Part shown: piece after piece, positions 23,990 to 24,851 of the stretch
Position numbering within the stretch: position 1 is the first letter of the stretch
How the letters are laid out: each line of letters opens with the position of its first letter
Assembly (NCBI GenBank): GCA_045613305.1
Contig: JAZLAU010000041.1
Location: 1-24,851, forward strand
Length of the DNA stretch: 24,851 nt
From: SFTJ01 sp045613305
GTDB taxonomy: Bacteria; Bacteroidota; Bacteroidia; Bacteroidales; Muribaculaceae
Direction: 5' to 3'
Translations under genes and position numbers: made by a program
Notes under the pieces: generated by a model
Told to the model about the DNA's origin: nothing
What the model saw: the letters and a program-made list of their open reading frames with translations, nothing else
Databases searched by the model: none

Positions 23990-24820
23990 ATGCGCATCAC
24001 CTCGTTGGTTGAAAATACGAGCACAAACGGCATGCCAGTGGAGCATGGCTTGAGTTTGCACATCACGCTACAAAACGGTGTGAAGGTGTTGTTTGACATG
24101 GGGCAGGGTGAACTGTTTGTTCGCAATGCCAAGCAATTGGGTGTTGAAATTGCCGACGTTGACATGGCGGTGTTGTCGCATGGGCATTACGACCACGGAG
24201 GCGGATTAGGCCATTTCTTCGACAATAATTCGAAAGCGAAGGTGTATGTTAATGAAAATGCTTTTCAGCCCCATTATTCGCTGCGTGAAAATGGGTTGGC
24301 GTACATAGGACTTAAGCAGCATTTGGCCGAGAGTGATAGGTTGGTGAAGTGCAACGGGGTAGAGCAGTTGCCTATGGGAATGACATTGGTGAATGGCGTT
24401 GTAGGTCATAGTTGCGTGCCCCGAGGAAATAGATTGCTGTTTGGCCCAGAGCCCGATGTGAACGACGATTTTTGTCACGAGCAGAGTCTGCTGATTGAAG
24501 AAGGTGATGACCTTGTGCTTGTGGCAGGATGTGCGCACGCGGGCGTAATCAACATAATAGAGCGGGCGCAAGATGTGGCGGGCAGAGCACCCACGCATGT
24601 CATTGCGGGCATGCATTTGGCAAAGAGCGGATTGAGTGAGGCCGACGAAAATGCGTTTATAAGGCATTTGGCACTGCGCTTGCTTGAATATGACGGTTGC
24701 AAATATTACACAATGCATTGCACTGGGCTGGAGCAGTACGATAAACTGAAGGCTCTAATGGGTGACCGAATTGCATATATGAGTTGTGGCGATAAAATAG
24801 AAATTAAAAAAAACAGATAA
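23990..24820 (+). CDS. MBL-fold metallohydrolase, COG1237 type
   Basis: The 276-residue protein has the metallo-beta-lactamase HxHxDH motif at 64-69 (His64, His66, Asp68, His69 in LSHGHYDHGGG). Further metal-ligand candidates are in GCAHAGVINIIE and in IAGMHLAKS near the C terminus. The order and these segments match the COG1237 group, sometimes annotated as 7,8-dihydropterin-6-methyl-4-(beta-D-ribofuranosyl)aminobenzene 5'-phosphate synthase after an archaeal enzyme of methanopterin synthesis; that pathway is not expected in Bacteroidales, so the real substrate is unknown. It is five bases from the nuclease gene and ten bases from the next start codon, so it sits inside an operon. Confidence 0.9.
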   Translation: MRITSLVENTSTNGMPVEHGLSLHITLQNGVKVLFDMGQGELFVRNAKQLGVEIADVDMAVLSHGHYDHGGGLGHFFDNNSKAKVYVNENAFQPHYSLRENGLAYIGLKQHLAESDRLVKCNGVEQLPMGMTLVNGVVGHSCVPRGNRLLFGPEPDVNDDFCHEQSLLIEEGDDLVLVAGCAHAGVINIIERAQDVAGRAPTHVIAGMHLAKSGLSEADENAFIRHLALRLLEYDGCKYYTMHCTGLEQYDKLKALMGDRIAYMSCGDKIEIKKNR

Positions 24821-24830
24821 ATATATTATT

Positions 24831-24851
24831 ATGAGAAAGATAGCAATACCT
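24831..24851 (+). CDS. start of a downstream gene (cut by window), possibly NifX/NifB-like
   Basis: An ATG ten bases after the MBL-fold stop opens a frame of seven codons (MRKIAIP) to the window end, behind an A/T-rich leader. The start MxKIAIP is typical of small dinitrogenase iron-molybdenum cofactor-binding (NifX/NifB-like) proteins, which in anaerobes occur near COG1237 MBL-fold genes. Seven residues are too few to be confident. Confidence 0.35.

Noticed and set aside
1..24851. CRISPR arrays, tRNA or rRNA genes, insertion sequences, prophage or toxin-antitoxin modules
   Set aside because: I saw no regularly spaced repeats, no clover-leaf sequence, and no transposase, integrase or toxin-like proteins.

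Overview
The window looks like chromosomal DNA from an anaerobic gut-type Bacteroidales bacterium (Bacteroides, Prevotella or Muribaculaceae relatives; I cannot fix the genus). The reasons are: repeated TAnnTTTG (mostly TATCTTTG) promoter -7 elements, A-rich leaders without Shine-Dalgarno sites, a glycyl-radical pyruvate formate-lyase with its activase, a desulfoferrodoxin, a type IX secretion-like C-terminal tail on a secreted amidase, and a DUF4250 protein. I see no tRNA, rRNA, CRISPR array, insertion sequence or phage gene.

Layout. (1) 1-1262, minus: a GH20 beta-N-acetylhexosaminidase lipoprotein, cut by the window start. (2) 1548-4580, plus: pflB and pflA, separated by a terminator-like hairpin. 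(3) 4581-4916: a gene-free stretch with a 21-bp direct repeat. (4) 4917-8522, plus: a DUF4250 protein, a secreted PD40-type beta-propeller protein, and a large secreted N-acetylmuramoyl-L-alanine amidase with a C-terminal sorting-type domain. (5) 8619-9722, plus: ychF, whose promoter lies inside a 17-bp perfect inverted repeat, followed by a clear terminator.

(6) 9878-19839: an exopolysaccharide or capsule locus built from three transcription blocks. A minus-strand glycosyltransferase diverges from a Wzx-type flippase and a second glycosyltransferase (plus). A 24-bp perfect bidirectional terminator separates these from a converging minus-strand operon of Wza-like exporter, Wzy-like polymerase and Wzz-like chain-length protein. 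Upstream of that is a minus-strand pair, a radical SAM protein with a SPASM-like region followed by a third glycosyltransferase. Together these provide sugar transfer, flipping, polymerisation, length control and export. No initiating sugar-phosphate transferase or nucleotide-sugar gene is visible, so the locus depends on genes elsewhere. (7) 20093-21244, plus: a 21-codon ORF whose stop directly abuts an acyltransferase-3 gene with unusual arginine codons, a candidate for modifying the polymer and for recent acquisition.

(8) 21336-21713, minus: desulfoferrodoxin (superoxide reductase). (9) 21941-23057, plus: two unrecognised proteins, one apparently secreted and one with two membrane segments. 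(10) 23187-24851, plus: an apparent operon of a PD-(D/E)XK nuclease-like protein, a COG1237-type metallo-beta-lactamase-fold protein, and the first seven codons of a gene that may be NifX-like.

Most genes are ordinary members of known families. The least explained items are the radical SAM enzyme inside the polysaccharide locus, the duplicated 22-bp sequence between the divergent glycosyltransferase and flippase genes, the inverted repeat enclosing the ychF promoter, the leader ORF in front of the acyltransferase, and the paired unknown genes at 21941-23057.
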